Assembly: GCA_029077825.1 (NCBI GenBank)
Contig: JAQNCT010000006.1
Location: 1 to 64,000, forward strand
DNA: 64,000 nt
Direction: 5' to 3'
Origin: Acidocella sp.
GTDB taxonomy: Bacteria; Pseudomonadota; Alphaproteobacteria; Acetobacterales; Acetobacteraceae
Shown here: positions 47,286 to 55,839 of the stretch, in pieces
Layout of the letters: every line of letters starts with the position of its first letter
How positions within the stretch are numbered: position 1 is the stretch's first letter
The notes under the pieces: generated by a model
Seen by the model: the letters and a program-made list of their open reading frames with translations, nothing else
What the model was told of the DNA's origin: nothing
Database searches by the model: none
Made by a program: the position numbers and the translations under genes

Positions 47286-48248
47286 CTAAATTTGAAATTT
47301 CGGCAGAATTCTGCCACCTTGGTGATAGCGGGCTAGATAACGCGGCACGATCATCGCCATCGGGGTCGCCACAATATTCAGTGAAGCCAAATCCAACCCC
47401 CCCGGGGTCACCACATTATCAACCTGCAACAGTTTTATCTGGTCCCGGGTCAACAGTTTGCCAGGCAGGCGTTCCAGAAACGCCGCCTGAAAACGTGCCA
47501 GCCCGAGCGGCAGGTCAATAATCTTCCGGGATTTGCCGATGATCTGCAACATATATTCAATTAATTCGCGGAAGCTTTTCACCTCCGGACCACCAAGTTC
47601 AAATGTGCATCCCGCGGCATTCGGCTGATTGACGCCCGCCAGCACCGCATCGGCGACGTCTCCCACATAAACCGGTTGAAATTTTGTCTTCCCCGAGACA
47701 ATTGGGATCACCGGGGATAGCCCGGCCATCGCAGCGAAACGGTTGAAGAACGCATCCTCAGCCCCGAAAACGATAGAGGGGCGCAATATCACCGCTAAGG
47801 GAAACGCCGCCCGCACCGCGTCCTCGCCCTGGGCCTTGCTGCGTGCATAGTCGCTTTCGCTCGTCAGATTCGCACCGATGGCCGAGACGTGAATGACATG
47901 CCGCGCCACTGAGCTGGCTGCCAGCCGCGCAATACGCCCTGCCCCTTCGGCATGCACCCGGTAAAAATCACCGCGTTTGGATTCGGCCAGTATTCCGGTG
48001 AGGTTGACCACCACTTCGGCACCGTCGGTGGCGCGGGCTATCAGGGCTTCCCGGTTGAGCGGCGCATATAGCGGCACAATCTGGCCCACATCGCCCATCG
48101 GCTTGAGCGTTATAGTGGCCTGCGGATCACGCACCGCCACCCGCACGATATAACCCTGAGCCGCCAGACGCTTCACCACATAACGGCCAATGAAGCCGGA
48201 GCCGCCAAAAACCACCGCCACCTTACGCTTATCTAAAGCCATCACCAT
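47286..48248 (-). CDS. Complex I NDUFA9-like NAD(P)H-binding protein
   Basis: Atypical short-chain dehydrogenase family protein related to mitochondrial complex I subunit NDUFA9, common as a free-standing gene in alphaproteobacteria. The Rossmann loop is VAVVFGGSGFIGRYVVKRLA (residues 9-28). VNLTGILAESKRGDF, HVSAIGANLTSESDYARSKA (with YxxxK) and RPSIVFGAEDAFFNRF follow. Length 320. It is followed by a short terminator. The start could be 48248 or the Met two codons later. Role in respiration is inference from the family. Confidence 0.86.
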   Translation of the reverse strand: MVMALDKRKVAVVFGGSGFIGRYVVKRLAAQGYIVRVAVRDPQATITLKPMGDVGQIVPLYAPLNREALIARATDGAEVVVNLTGILAESKRGDFYRVHAEGAGRIARLAASSVARHVIHVSAIGANLTSESDYARSKAQGEDAVRAAFPLAVILRPSIVFGAEDAFFNRFAAMAGLSPVIPIVSGKTKFQPVYVGDVADAVLAGVNQPNAAGCTFELGGPEVKSFRELIEYMLQIIGKSRKIIDLPLGLARFQAAFLERLPGKLLTRDQIKLLQVDNVVTPGGLDLASLNIVATPMAMIVPRYLARYHQGGRILPKFQI

Positions 48249-48313
48249 CGCCTGATATCCCTTTTCACAATGGTTTTGTTGTAAGCCGCCGGAGGCAGAG
48301 CCTCAAGGCACAG

Positions 48314-48342
48314 TTGACGCTGCGCGTGCCGCTCGCTACATC
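48314..48342 (+). promoter_or_regulatory. Candidate sigma-70 promoter for tRNA-Leu (and perhaps rnd)
   Basis: TTGACG at 48314-48319 and TACATC at 48337-48342, 17 bp apart, lie about 40 bp before the tRNA. The -10 is a weak match (4 of 6). It is the best pair seen in the 134-bp spacer, which also holds a small hairpin GAGGC/GCCTC near 48291-48303. Confidence 0.4.
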
Positions 48343-48382
48343 GCGCTCTCGCACGCTAATTCATAGTTTGCGAAAATACGGT

Positions 48383-48469
48383 GCCCTGGTGGCGGAATTG
48401 GTAGACGCACTAGCTTCAGGTGCTAGCGATCGCAAGGTCGTGGAAGTTCGAGTCTTCTCCAGGGCACCA
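48383..48469 (+). tRNA. tRNA-Leu (anticodon CAG), CCA encoded
   Basis: Acceptor arm GCCCTGG (48383-48389) pairs with CCAGGGC (48459-48465), followed by discriminator A and encoded CCA. The anticodon stem is CTAGC / GCTAG around loop TTCAGGT, so the anticodon is CAG (48417-48419), reading CUG leucine codons. The D arm (GGCGGAATTGGTAGACG) and a long variable arm (GATCGCAAGGTCGT, type II) fit leucine. The T arm has GTTCGAG. 87 nt. Confidence 0.95.
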
Positions 48470-48496
48470 AAATTCTATGAAATTTAAAATATCTAT

Positions 48497-49150
48497 ATGA
48501 CGAGCATCATCTTCATGAGCGGCAGCACAATTCATTTACACCAGCACGACCTGCCCGGTGATATCAATTTCGGGCCGATTGTAGCGGTCGATACGGAAAC
48601 CATGGGGTTGGACCCACGCCGGGACCGGCTGTGCCTGGTACAGCTTTCATCCGGCGATGGCACGGCACACCTTGTACAGATTATTCCACCGTCTCTGGGT
48701 GGCAAAGGCGCTGATTGTCCGAACCTAAAAGCTCTGCTGAGCAATCCCAAAATCGCCAAGCTGTTTCACTTCGCCCGCTTTGATGTGGCAGCGCTTTACA
48801 ATGGCCTGGGTGTCGTTACGGCGCCGGTCATTTGCACCAAAATCGCCTCAAAGCTGGTACGCACTTACACTGACCGGCATGGGTTGAAGGATCTCGCCCG
48901 CGACCTGGCCGGCGTTGATCTCTCTAAGCAGCAGCAGACCAGCGACTGGGGTAGCCTTGAACTCACGCCGGAACAGCTCGCCTATGCGGCGTCGGACGTG
49001 CTGTATCTGCATGCCATCTGGCAAAGGCTGGAAGCTTTGCTGAAGCGCGAAAACCGCCGGCATATCGCGCAGGCGGCCTATGATTTTCTGCCCACCCTGA
49101 GCCAGTTGGATTTGCTCGGCTATGGCGAGCCGGACCTGTTCCACCACTGA
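48497..49150 (+). CDS. rnd: Ribonuclease D (3'-5' exonuclease)
   Basis: DEDDy-type 3'-5' exonuclease of the RNase D family, which trims tRNA precursors and other RNAs. The 217 residues contain only the exonuclease domain (ExoI VAVDTETMGL, ExoII LFHFARFDVAALYN, ExoIII near SDWGSLELTPEQLAYAASDV) and lack the HRDC domains of E. coli RNase D, as usual for the compact alphaproteobacterial type. It begins 27 nt after a tRNA-Leu gene on the same strand. The start may also be Met7 (48515); neither has a strong ribosome binding site. Confidence 0.88.
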   Translation: MTSIIFMSGSTIHLHQHDLPGDINFGPIVAVDTETMGLDPRRDRLCLVQLSSGDGTAHLVQIIPPSLGGKGADCPNLKALLSNPKIAKLFHFARFDVAALYNGLGVVTAPVICTKIASKLVRTYTDRHGLKDLARDLAGVDLSKQQQTSDWGSLELTPEQLAYAASDVLYLHAIWQRLEALLKRENRRHIAQAAYDFLPTLSQLDLLGYGEPDLFHH

Positions 49151-49219
49151 GCACACGCGTTACAAAGGGTTTCCTTCGGCTGAGTTGACCCGGCGTGATG
49201 GGCTGTTCATACAAACATT

Positions 49220-50254
49220 ATGATGATCAGCGACCCTCAACCACGCATTCCGCAGACGCGCAGTGCTGGCATGTCTGACGGTACTGATCTGCCAACCGCC
49301 GATCTCTCGATCGCCCGCGATGTTCTGCTGACCGAAGCGGCGGCGCTGAATGATCTGGCAGACAGCCTGGGTGAGAATTTTTGTGCGGCCGTGCAGTGCC
49401 TGTTCGGGATTTCAGGCCGGGTGATTGTCACCGGCATGGGCAAATCCGGCCACGTGGCGCGCAAAATTGCGGCGACCCTGGCCTCCACTGGTACACCCGC
49501 CATGTTCGTGCATCCGGCCGAAGCGGCGCATGGTGACCTGGGCATGATTATTCCGGGCGATGCGGTCGTCGCTTTATCTAACTCTGGCGAAGCCACCGAA
49601 CTGAGCGCGATCATCGCTCACGCGCACCGTATCGGCATCGCGCTGATCGGTATCACCGCCGGCGCTGCCAGCACGCTTGGCACGGCAGCGGATATCGCCC
49701 TGATTTTGCCGGATGCGCCCGAGGCAGGGCCGATTGGCCTGGCGCCAACCACCAGCACCACCATGCAGATGGCGCTGGGCGACGCGCTGGCGATAGCACT
49801 GCTGGCCCGCAAGGGTTTTTCAGCCAAGGATTTTCGCGATATTCATCCGGGCGGCAAACTGGGAGCGCGGCTCAAGCGGGTGCGGGATTTAATGCATTCT
49901 GGCGATGAATTACCGCTGGTGACCCCTGGCACCACGATGGACCGTGCCCTGATTACCATGACAGCCAAGCGTTTTGGTTCATTGGCCGTGGTGGACACCG
50001 ACGGTAAATTACTTGGTATCGTGACAGACGGCGATTTACGGCGCAACATGGGGCCGGATCTTCTTGGCAAAACCGTTGACCAGATTATGAACGTCTCGCC
50101 CCGAACCATCCGTCCTGAGGCTCTGGCTGAAGACGCGTTACGTGAAATGAACATGGCATCCCGCCCTTTTACCGCCTTATTCGTGGTGGATCAGGAGCAA
50201 ATGGTAAACGGTATATTGCATATCCACGATTTATTACGGTCAGGGCTGGCATGA
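49220..50254 (+). CDS. kdsD: Arabinose-5-phosphate isomerase
   Basis: Converts ribulose 5-phosphate to arabinose 5-phosphate for Kdo synthesis. The N-terminal SIS domain is visible (GRVIVTGMGKSGHVARKIAA, ALSNSGEATELSAII) and two C-terminal CBS domains follow (about 220-335, HSGDELPLVTPGTTMDRAL). Up to 344 residues; homologues are nearer 325, so an internal Met (49271) may be the real start. It overlaps lptC by 4 bp and heads the LPS export operon. Confidence 0.92.
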   Translation: MMISDPQPRIPQTRSAGMSDGTDLPTADLSIARDVLLTEAAALNDLADSLGENFCAAVQCLFGISGRVIVTGMGKSGHVARKIAATLASTGTPAMFVHPAEAAHGDLGMIIPGDAVVALSNSGEATELSAIIAHAHRIGIALIGITAGAASTLGTAADIALILPDAPEAGPIGLAPTTSTTMQMALGDALAIALLARKGFSAKDFRDIHPGGKLGARLKRVRDLMHSGDELPLVTPGTTMDRALITMTAKRFGSLAVVDTDGKLLGIVTDGDLRRNMGPDLLGKTVDQIMNVSPRTIRPEALAEDALREMNMASRPFTALFVVDQEQMVNGILHIHDLLRSGLA

Positions 50255-50925
50255 GTCCGGCCCAACAATCCGCGCGCGAGCGCATGCTGGATAGTTTCCG
50301 CCGCCGCCGCCCGGATTCGATTGCTGTCATAGCGCGCCGCTCCCGAACCGTAACAATCTTCAAGGCGGTGTTGCCGTTGGCAGCGGCCTTGCTGCTGGTG
50401 GCCCTGGCGATTGCGCCCGGCCTGAAAACCGGACCGGGGGCAGACCGCGTAACCTACAAGGTACAAGCGACCTCACAGCCTTCCGGCTCTGATATGTCAA
50501 ATCCCAAGTATCATGGGATCGATCAGCACGGCCAACCCTTCACCGTGACCGCCGATGGCGCGCATGACCAGGGTACCGACGATGTGGCGCTGACGAAGCC
50601 ACAAGGCGATATCACCTTAACATCTGGCGCATGGATGATGCTGAAATCCGATTCCGGCTTGTTTAACCAGAAACTTCAGACCCTGGGATTGAAGGGAAAT
50701 GTTACTTTGTACCGCAATGACGGAACCAGCATGACGGCCCCTGACGCTCAAATTGATCTCAAGCTGGGTGATGCCAATTCAACATCGCCCGTCCAGGCAG
50801 AAGGTCCGTTCGGCACGCTGAATGCGGCAGGCGGCTTTACCCTGACCCAGCACGGCGCGGACGTGGTATTTAATGGCCCCGCCCAGTTGCATTTAAATGC
50901 TACCAGCGGTGCATCTGGTCCATGA
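50251..50925 (+). CDS. lptC: LPS export protein LptC
   Basis: Bitopic periplasmic protein linking the LptBFG transporter to the LptA bridge. Residues 1-30 are basic and cytoplasmic. A signal-anchor helix VLPLAAALLLVALAIAPGL (about 36-54) follows, then a beta-jellyroll of about 165 residues (YKVQATSQPSG, DGTSMTAPDAQIDL). Length 224. Sequence similarity in LptC is low between genera, but position between kdsD and lptA and the layout settle it. Overlaps lptA by 4 bp. Confidence 0.88.
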   Translation: MSPAQQSARERMLDSFRRRRPDSIAVIARRSRTVTIFKAVLPLAAALLLVALAIAPGLKTGPGADRVTYKVQATSQPSGSDMSNPKYHGIDQHGQPFTVTADGAHDQGTDDVALTKPQGDITLTSGAWMMLKSDSGLFNQKLQTLGLKGNVTLYRNDGTSMTAPDAQIDLKLGDANSTSPVQAEGPFGTLNAAGGFTLTQHGADVVFNGPAQLHLNATSGASGP

Positions 50926-51860
50926 AATTCTGGTTTATCGGTTTTTCGCTGTTGGCGATCGCCACGGCGCAAGCACAAGGCCAGGCTGGCAGCCCTTCAG
51001 TTTCGGGCGCGCCCACGCCGATTCAAATTACCGCCTCTCAAGGCATCGAATGGCGCCAGACCGACCAAGAAGTGATCGCCACCGGCAACGCCCAGGCGGT
51101 GCGTGGCGATGTAACCGTACGCGCCGACCGGCTGATTGCACATTACCGCAAGAAAGCCGTGGCTGGCACAATGCCAGCCGCTGGCACGCCAGCCACTCCG
51201 GCACCAGCCAGCGATCCGGAATCGGTTTTAAATAACGGCAATTCCGAGATTTATGAGTTGGAAGCCATTGGCAACGTTCATATTTCCACCCCTACGGACA
51301 ATGCCTTCGGCGATCACGCGGTTTATAATATGGACAACGCGGTACTGGTGCTGACCGGCGAGCATTTGAAGCTGACCACCCCACACGATGTGATCACGGC
51401 CAAGGACTCAATCGAGTATTACTCCGTGAAGCGGCAGGCGATTGCGCGCGGGACTGCGCTGATCGTGGCCGATGATGGCCGCTCGATTGCTGCTGATACC
51501 ATCATTGGCTATCTGGCGCCGCCACCGGCAGGTAAAACCGCCCCGGCGCCGAGTGCTAAGAGTGATAAAACGCCTGACATGCTGGGGCAGGCCGGCAAGC
51601 TGCAGAAGGTTGATGCGATCGGCCATGTTGTCATCCGCACGCCCAACCAGACCGCCACCGGCAATTCCGGCGTCTATCTGCCGGGCCCCGACGTGGCGCG
51701 GCTGGGCGGTAATGTGCATATCGTCAGCGGCCCGAACCAATTGAACGGCAGCGATGCACTGGTGAATATGCGTACCGGCGTCGCCACACTGCTGGCGGCC
51801 CCTGGCGGACAGGTAGCCGGTACCGTAACACCTAACAGCGCAGCACCGGCAGCCAAGTGA
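50922..51860 (+). CDS. lptA: LPS transport protein LptA (OstA-like)
   Basis: Periplasmic beta-jellyroll protein bridging inner and outer membrane for LPS transport. Signal peptide MKFWFIGFSLLAIATAQAQG with cleavage about residue 19. The OstA-like core is visible as ITASQGIEWRQTDQEVIATG, GDVTVRADRLIAHY and later AIDRKAIARG-like and SGVYLPGPDVARLGGNVHI. At 312 residues it is longer than E. coli LptA (185), which is typical of alphaproteobacteria. Overlaps both neighbours by 4 bp. Confidence 0.9.
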   Translation: MKFWFIGFSLLAIATAQAQGQAGSPSVSGAPTPIQITASQGIEWRQTDQEVIATGNAQAVRGDVTVRADRLIAHYRKKAVAGTMPAAGTPATPAPASDPESVLNNGNSEIYELEAIGNVHISTPTDNAFGDHAVYNMDNAVLVLTGEHLKLTTPHDVITAKDSIEYYSVKRQAIARGTALIVADDGRSIAADTIIGYLAPPPAGKTAPAPSAKSDKTPDMLGQAGKLQKVDAIGHVVIRTPNQTATGNSGVYLPGPDVARLGGNVHIVSGPNQLNGSDALVNMRTGVATLLAAPGGQVAGTVTPNSAAPAAK

Positions 51861-52609
51861 ACGAAAATTTCAAGGTCATCCATTCGCAGGGTGGGCTGGT
51901 GGCCCGTGGCCTTGGCAAGCAGTTCAAGAAACGGCCAGTTGTGCGCAATGTTTCAATCGCGGTGCGCCGGGGTGAGGCGGTCGGGCTGTTAGGCCCCAAT
52001 GGGGCCGGCAAAACCACCACCTTCTATATGTTAGTGGGTCTCATTCAGTCCGACGGCGGCACCATCACGCTGGATGGCACCGAAATCTCCAGCCTGCCGA
52101 TGTACCGCCGGGCCCGGCTTGGCATTGGTTATCTGCCACAGGAAGCCAGCGTATTCCGGGGCCTGACAGTTGAGCAGAATATCATGGCGGCACTCGACGT
52201 GGTGGAGCCAGAGCGCGACCGGCGCGAGGCGATGCTGGATGCGCTGCTGGCCGAGTTTGGTATTTCGCACCTGCGCCGCACCCCGGCCTTGGCACTTTCA
52301 GGCGGTGAGCGGCGGCGGGTGGAGATCGCCCGTGCTCTGGCAACCGGCCCTAACTACATCCTGCTCGATGAACCCTTGGCCGGAATTGACCCGATCGCCG
52401 TGGGTGAAATTCGTGATCTGGTGTCACATCTGAAGCATCGCGGCCTGGGCGTTCTGATCACCGACCACAATGTGCGCGAGACGCTCGAGATTATCGACCG
52501 GGCCTACATCATGCACGATGGCCAGGTGCTGATGGAGGGCGTTCCGGATGAGGTTGTGGCCCACAAGGATGTTCGGCGAGTTTATCTTGGCGAGAAATTT
52601 AGCCTTTGA
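51857..52609 (+). CDS. lptB: LPS export ABC transporter ATP-binding protein
   Basis: Cytoplasmic ATPase of the LptBFG transporter. Walker A GPNGAGKTTTFYM (about 46-58), signature LALSGGERRRVEIARAL, Walker B YILLDEPLAGIDPIAV and the H-loop ITDHNVRETL are all intact. Length 250. The transmembrane partners LptF/LptG are not in this window. It is coupled to lptA by an ATGA overlap and followed by a 162-bp AT-rich spacer before rpoN. Confidence 0.95.
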   Translation: MNENFKVIHSQGGLVARGLGKQFKKRPVVRNVSIAVRRGEAVGLLGPNGAGKTTTFYMLVGLIQSDGGTITLDGTEISSLPMYRRARLGIGYLPQEASVFRGLTVEQNIMAALDVVEPERDRREAMLDALLAEFGISHLRRTPALALSGGERRRVEIARALATGPNYILLDEPLAGIDPIAVGEIRDLVSHLKHRGLGVLITDHNVRETLEIIDRAYIMHDGQVLMEGVPDEVVAHKDVRRVYLGEKFSL

Positions 52610-52627
52610 AGTTCATGTGAGATATAG

Positions 52628-52674
52628 AAAAATTTTATAACTTACTGATTCTAAAGTTATTTTATAAAATTTTT
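52628..52674. repeat. AT-rich 13-bp perfect inverted repeat after lptB
   Basis: AAAAATTTTATAA (52628-52640) and TTATAAAATTTTT (52662-52674) are exact inverted copies 21 bp apart, with an inner AACTT/AAGTT match extending the pairing. It lies 18 bp after the lptB stop and ends in a T-run, so it could be a weak terminator or a protein-binding site. The region is far more AT-rich than the rest. Confidence 0.6.
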
Positions 52675-52771
52675 CGACGTAATAACGCCAGCACAAAAAT
52701 TCTCCGCTTAACATGCAGGATTCGGGCCAAAAACCATTGGTCATCAGGTAAATTTGCGTTACCAATAGGCC

Positions 52772-54265
52772 ATGTCCATTGGTCCACGTCTCGATCTGCG
52801 GCAATCGCAGTCTTTGGTGATGACGCCGCAACTGCGGCAGGCCATTCAACTTTTGCAATATTCCAACATCGAGGCCAGCCAGTTTATCGAAGACGAGTTG
52901 CTGAAAAACCCGCTGCTGGCCCATGCTGATGTAAGCATCGACCCTGGGCCCACGCTGGAACCATCAGCCTTGCCAGCGCCAGCCCACGAAACCACTGACA
53001 GCGCGCATTTTGCCGCCTCCGGCATGTTGCCTGGTACCGGCGAAGCGCCGCTCGATATCGATACCACCAATAGCTATGATACCGGCACCATCTCGGATGG
53101 TGGCGGCATGTATGGTGGTGGCGGCGAGGACGATGACGGTTGGAGCCTGATCGACAGCCTGGCCGAGCGGAAGCCAAATTTGCGCGAGCAGCTTGAGCAG
53201 CAAGCAAGGCTGGCGTTTGCCTCTCAGAAGGAGCGCATCATCGCCACCGCCCTGATCGCGGCACTGGATGGTGCCGGGCGTCTGGCGGAGCCGCCGGAGG
53301 CGATTGCCGCGCGGTTGGGTGTTGAATTGGCGCCGTTTGAGGCGGTGCGGCAAAAAATGCTGCGGTTTGAGCCGACCGGCGTTTTTGCGCGGGATCTGCG
53401 CGAATGTTTGGCTGTGCAGCTGCAAGAGAACAACCGCTATGACCCCGCCATGGCAGCCCTGCTCGAACACCTTGAACTGTTGGCCAGGCGGGATATGCGC
53501 GGGCTGATGGAGCGCTGCGGCGTGGATGCCGCCGACCTGACTGAGATGATCGCGGAATTAAAACACCTCGACCCTAAACCCGGCGCACAATATGACATCG
53601 AGCCTATTCGCCCGCTGATCCCCGATGTGCTGATGCGGCCGATGCCGATCACCGCTGAAGGGGCAAGCGACTGGATGCTGGAGATCAATCCGGAGACCAT
53701 GCCGCGCTTGCTGGTCAGGCGCGGGTTTCACGCCAAAATGGCGGCCTCGGCCTCGCGTGAGACCAAGAGCTTCCTCTCTGAACAATTGCAGGGCGCCACC
53801 TGGCTGGTGAAAGCCCTGGAATCCCGCGCCCAGACGATTTTACGGGTCTCAGGTGAGATCGTGCGCCGCCAGGACGGGTTTTTCCGGCACGGCATCAGCC
53901 ATCTGCGCCCGCTCACCCTGCGCGATATCGCTGCCGAGGTGGAATTGCATGAAAGCACGGTCAGCCGGGTGACCTCAAACAAGTCCATCGCCACGCCGCG
54001 AGGCATTTTTGAGATGAAATTCTTCTTTACAACCGCGATTGCGGGCGCCAACGGCGAAACCCATAGCGCCGAGACCGTCCGCCACCGGGTTCAGACGCTA
54101 ATCGCAGCCGAAGAAACCCGCCTGATTCTGTCAGATGACGCGGTTGCGCAGATATTGCAAAAAGAAGGCATAGACATAGCACGGCGTACCGTGGCCAAAT
54201 ACCGGGAAGCGTTGCGCATTCCCGGTTCGGCGCAGCGCAAACGGGAGAAATTGTCGGCAGCGTAA
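52772..54265 (+). CDS. rpoN: RNA polymerase sigma-54 factor
   Basis: Sigma factor recognising -24/-12 promoters and needing an enhancer-binding ATPase. Region I is at the N-terminus (PRLDLRQSQSLVMTPQLRQA, AIQLLQYSNIEASQFIEDEL). An acidic, glycine-rich region II follows (about 80-125, DGGGMYGGGGEDDDG). The core-binding domain, the HTH (LRDIAAEVELHESTVSRVTS) and the C-terminal RpoN box ARRTVAKYREALRIPGSAQR come next. Length 497. A small hairpin-capable segment (GGTAA/TTACC, 52747-52763) stands just before the start. The ribosome binding site is weak. Confidence 0.95.
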   Translation: MSIGPRLDLRQSQSLVMTPQLRQAIQLLQYSNIEASQFIEDELLKNPLLAHADVSIDPGPTLEPSALPAPAHETTDSAHFAASGMLPGTGEAPLDIDTTNSYDTGTISDGGGMYGGGGEDDDGWSLIDSLAERKPNLREQLEQQARLAFASQKERIIATALIAALDGAGRLAEPPEAIAARLGVELAPFEAVRQKMLRFEPTGVFARDLRECLAVQLQENNRYDPAMAALLEHLELLARRDMRGLMERCGVDAADLTEMIAELKHLDPKPGAQYDIEPIRPLIPDVLMRPMPITAEGASDWMLEINPETMPRLLVRRGFHAKMAASASRETKSFLSEQLQGATWLVKALESRAQTILRVSGEIVRRQDGFFRHGISHLRPLTLRDIAAEVELHESTVSRVTSNKSIATPRGIFEMKFFFTTAIAGANGETHSAETVRHRVQTLIAAEETRLILSDDAVAQILQKEGIDIARRTVAKYREALRIPGSAQRKREKLSAA

Positions 54266-54373
54266 GGTTACGCCGGTTTGACCCCCAGCCGTGAGGCTCA
54301 AGACCCCGCAAGGGGCGACAAAGCCAAAGCGGTAAAATACAGCCGGAACTTGTAGACCAAAGGAGTAAAAAAA

Positions 54374-54970
54374 ATGCAGCTCACGGTTTCTGGTAAGCAG
54401 GTGGAATTATCCGACGCCCTGCGGGTACATGTCTCGGACCATCTGGATGTCATCACCAACAAATATTTTGACCACGCGCTGCAAGCCAACGTCACCTTCA
54501 GCAAGGCTCGAAGCTTTTTTACCTGCGATATCAATGTGCATGCCGGTCGCGGCGTGACGGTGCGCGGTGAGGGTGAGGCCGGCGATGCGCGGGCGGCGTT
54601 TGATGATGCGGCGGAGCATATTGCCAAGCGGCTGCGGCGCTACCGCCGCCGGGTGAATGACCATGCGCGCGATATCGCACCGCCGGCCAAACAGGAGCCC
54701 GGCAAGCAATATATCCTGCGCGATGAGGATGTTGAAATTGAACCGGCGAAGGCGGTGAATGGTCATGCGGCGGAGCCTGAAACATTGCACGCCACCATCA
54801 TCGCGGAATCAGACACCCTCATTGAAACCCTGACAGTGCGCGATGCGGTGATGCGGCTTGATTTAGCGTTTCAGCAGGTGATGATGTTCCGTAACGAAAA
54901 GAACAACCAGCTGAACGTGATCTATCGCCGTCCTGATGGCCACATCGGCTGGATTGACCCCAGTGCATAA
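54374..54970 (+). CDS. hpf: Long-form ribosome hibernation promoting factor
   Basis: Binds the 30S subunit in stationary phase and, in the long form, makes 100S dimers through its C-terminal domain. The N-terminal domain is about 1-105 (LTVSGKQVELSDALRVHVSD, basic helix HIAKRLRRYRRRVND). A linker and the dimerisation domain follow (about 138-195, DTLIETLTVRDAVMRLDLA to GHIGWIDP). Length 198. It has a good AAGGAG site 8 nt before ATG. It follows rpoN, as is usual, but the customary ptsN does not follow. Confidence 0.93.
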   Translation: MQLTVSGKQVELSDALRVHVSDHLDVITNKYFDHALQANVTFSKARSFFTCDINVHAGRGVTVRGEGEAGDARAAFDDAAEHIAKRLRRYRRRVNDHARDIAPPAKQEPGKQYILRDEDVEIEPAKAVNGHAAEPETLHATIIAESDTLIETLTVRDAVMRLDLAFQQVMMFRNEKNNQLNVIYRRPDGHIGWIDPSA

Positions 54971-54990
54971 GGCGGTTCAGCCGTAATAAT

Positions 54991-55030
54991 ATTGCCTCGT
55001 CTGCGTGGCGCGGCCATGCAGCGAGGCAAT
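54991..55030. other. Long near-perfect hairpin downstream of hpf
   Basis: ATTGCCTCG (54991-54999) pairs with CGAGGCAAT (55022-55030), and inside it CTGCGTGGC (55001-55009) pairs with GCCATGCAG (55013-55021) with one G-U. The three-base loop is GCG and there is one bulged T. It lies 20 nt after the hpf stop. No T-run follows on the plus strand. It may protect the hpf mRNA 3' end or act as a convergent transcription barrier. Confidence 0.75.
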
Positions 55031-55740
55031 TACCGGGCCGGTTTTTCGCAAAAAATGCCGCAAGAGTTTCGCTCGCGGTAATCCTGGGCAAAATCCGGAT
55101 GCAGTTGTAAAGTGCTACCGCAATTTTCGAAACAGTCGCGGTTGCAGGTGTCGAGGTAGCTTTCGGCGGGCAGATGTTCGGAGAATAGTTTGGCGTGCCG
55201 CGCGAGTTCGACATGGTAATAGGTAACGTGACGCCGGTTGGTTTGATTAATTTTGGCACCGTTCGCCAGCGCCTTGGCGGGAATCACGAAACCGGCATAA
55301 TAAATGGCGTGATCGGGCGATAGGCTACGACATCAATAATGACACTTCACCCCAACGATGCCAGCGTGGTGATACCATTTGCAAAGTCGGCTTCGCTGTT
55401 GAATGCAGTATAAAAATAAATCTGTGCACCTGGTGCTACGGCATGAATAAGCTCAGCCATCGCCATGCCTTCATCGGTGCTGCCGGTTGGCCCTTCGTTA
55501 ATAATGTTGAGGATGCCAGCGCCATTCAAAACACCGCCAGTGGCACTGGCATATTGCGTGGCTGCAGCGGCAACGTTCAAGGCAGTGGAGGACGCCCCGT
55601 ACGATGAATTCGCAGCAATGGCTCCTTCAAGAATTGGCTGGCCAGATGAAACTACCGCGGTAATGGACAAGGACGCTGCCGGAGCACGCGCAAAATCCAC
55701 TTGGGCAGGTGCGGCGAAACCGAACTTAACCCCTGGGCGG
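55030..55740 (-). pseudogene. Remnant of a large secreted protein: subtilase-like segment joined to a Hint domain
   Basis: Two fragments on the minus strand. The upstream one (about 55740-55320) reads VDFARAPAASLSI and later STDEGMAMAELIHAVAPGAQ and FANGITTLASLG. This is a subtilase-like segment seen in big bacterial surface proteins, which normally continues with a DDVxY motif. Here a TGA replaces that junction residue and then SVIIDVVAY follows. The downstream one (about 55325-55033) reads SPDHAIYYAGFVIPAKALA and HVTYYHVELARHAKLFSEHL, then LPAESYLDTCNR and LHPDFA, the end of a Hint (Hedgehog/intein-like) domain common in Acetobacteraceae. The parts are in different frames, joined by a deletion. 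Clearly degenerate; parent gene unknown. Confidence 0.68.
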
Positions 55741-55839
55741 ATTTCCCCTCAAGCGTTATGGAGTTCGTTTTAAGGGGCCGCATATCATCACTCCAGTTGA
55801 TAACACGCTAGCACAACCGAACCTTGCGCAGAAGCGGAT

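Noticed and set aside
48383..48469. tRNA-Leu as an integration site for a genomic island
   Set aside because: No integrase gene and no repeat of the tRNA 3' end was seen downstream; the genes that follow are core LPS and translation genes.
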